A DNA stretch of 64,000 nucleotides from Forficula auricularia (taxonomy: Eukaryota; Arthropoda; Insecta; Dermaptera; Forficulidae), in contig JALMQS010000069.1 in the NCBI GenBank assembly GCA_024734495.1, positions 3,120,742-3,184,741 of the forward strand, read 5' to 3'. Shown piece after piece: positions 63,951 through 64,000 of this stretch. The notes under the pieces were generated by a model. The model made no database searches. It was given only the letters and a program-made list of their open reading frames with translations, and was not told the origin of the DNA. A program made the position numbers and the translations under genes. Every line of letters starts with the position of its first letter. Positions within the stretch are counted from its first letter, which is position 1.

Positions 63951-64000
63951 TCAACAATAATTTGAATTTTATAGCGAATTTTAAGATATTGTATGTTCAA

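Overview
The window is a stretch of AT-rich arthropod (most likely insect) nuclear genome. It holds two spliced protein-coding genes in a dense field of transposon remnants. The insect call rests on a ZAD-domain C2H2 zinc-finger gene, on mariner, hAT and APE-type non-LTR debris typical of insect genomes, and on overall base composition. The species cannot be named from the sequence.

Gene 1 (1524-25445, + strand) is the 3' half of an orthologue of C2CD5 (C2 domain-containing protein 5, CDP138). Ten exons with consistent splice phases encode about 491 C-terminal residues and a stop. The 5' half, including the C2 domain, lies upstream of the window. Its introns (up to 9.1 kb) hold a nearly complete non-LTR retrotransposon (5492-8430, 10-bp target duplication), SINEs, nested hAT elements, an internally deleted mariner and several large palindromes.

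Gene 2 (35078-43285, + strand) is a four-exon ZAD-C2H2 zinc-finger gene of about 613 codons with 12 fingers. Its second intron appears to be a GC-AG intron. The start codon follows a short GC-rich stretch (about 34880-35060) that probably holds the promoter and 5' UTR. Introns 2 and 3 carry hairpin elements, a LINE fragment with a SINE inside it, and a hAT element with a perfect 8-bp target duplication.

The intervals 25446-35077 and 43286-64000 contain no convincing host gene. They hold 5'-truncated copies of two LINE families, a second mariner relic, hAT-, TTAA- and Harbinger-type non-autonomous elements, and many inverted repeats.

The most unusual signal is a set of about 17 short elements, mostly in head-to-head inverted pairs, that each carry the conserved boxes of a hammerhead ribozyme: CUGANGA, a helix II hairpin, GAAA(C), and a cleavage triplet such as GUC. 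One subfamily also has the flanking helix I. Another has a palindromic helix III, as expected of hammerheads that act as dimers. Such motifs are known from Penelope-like elements and retrozymes, but no Penelope reverse transcriptase is visible here. These would therefore be non-autonomous, paired, ribozyme-bearing elements, and copies sit in sense orientation inside introns of both genes. All copies have one extra nucleotide between CUGANGA and helix II, so activity is a hypothesis.
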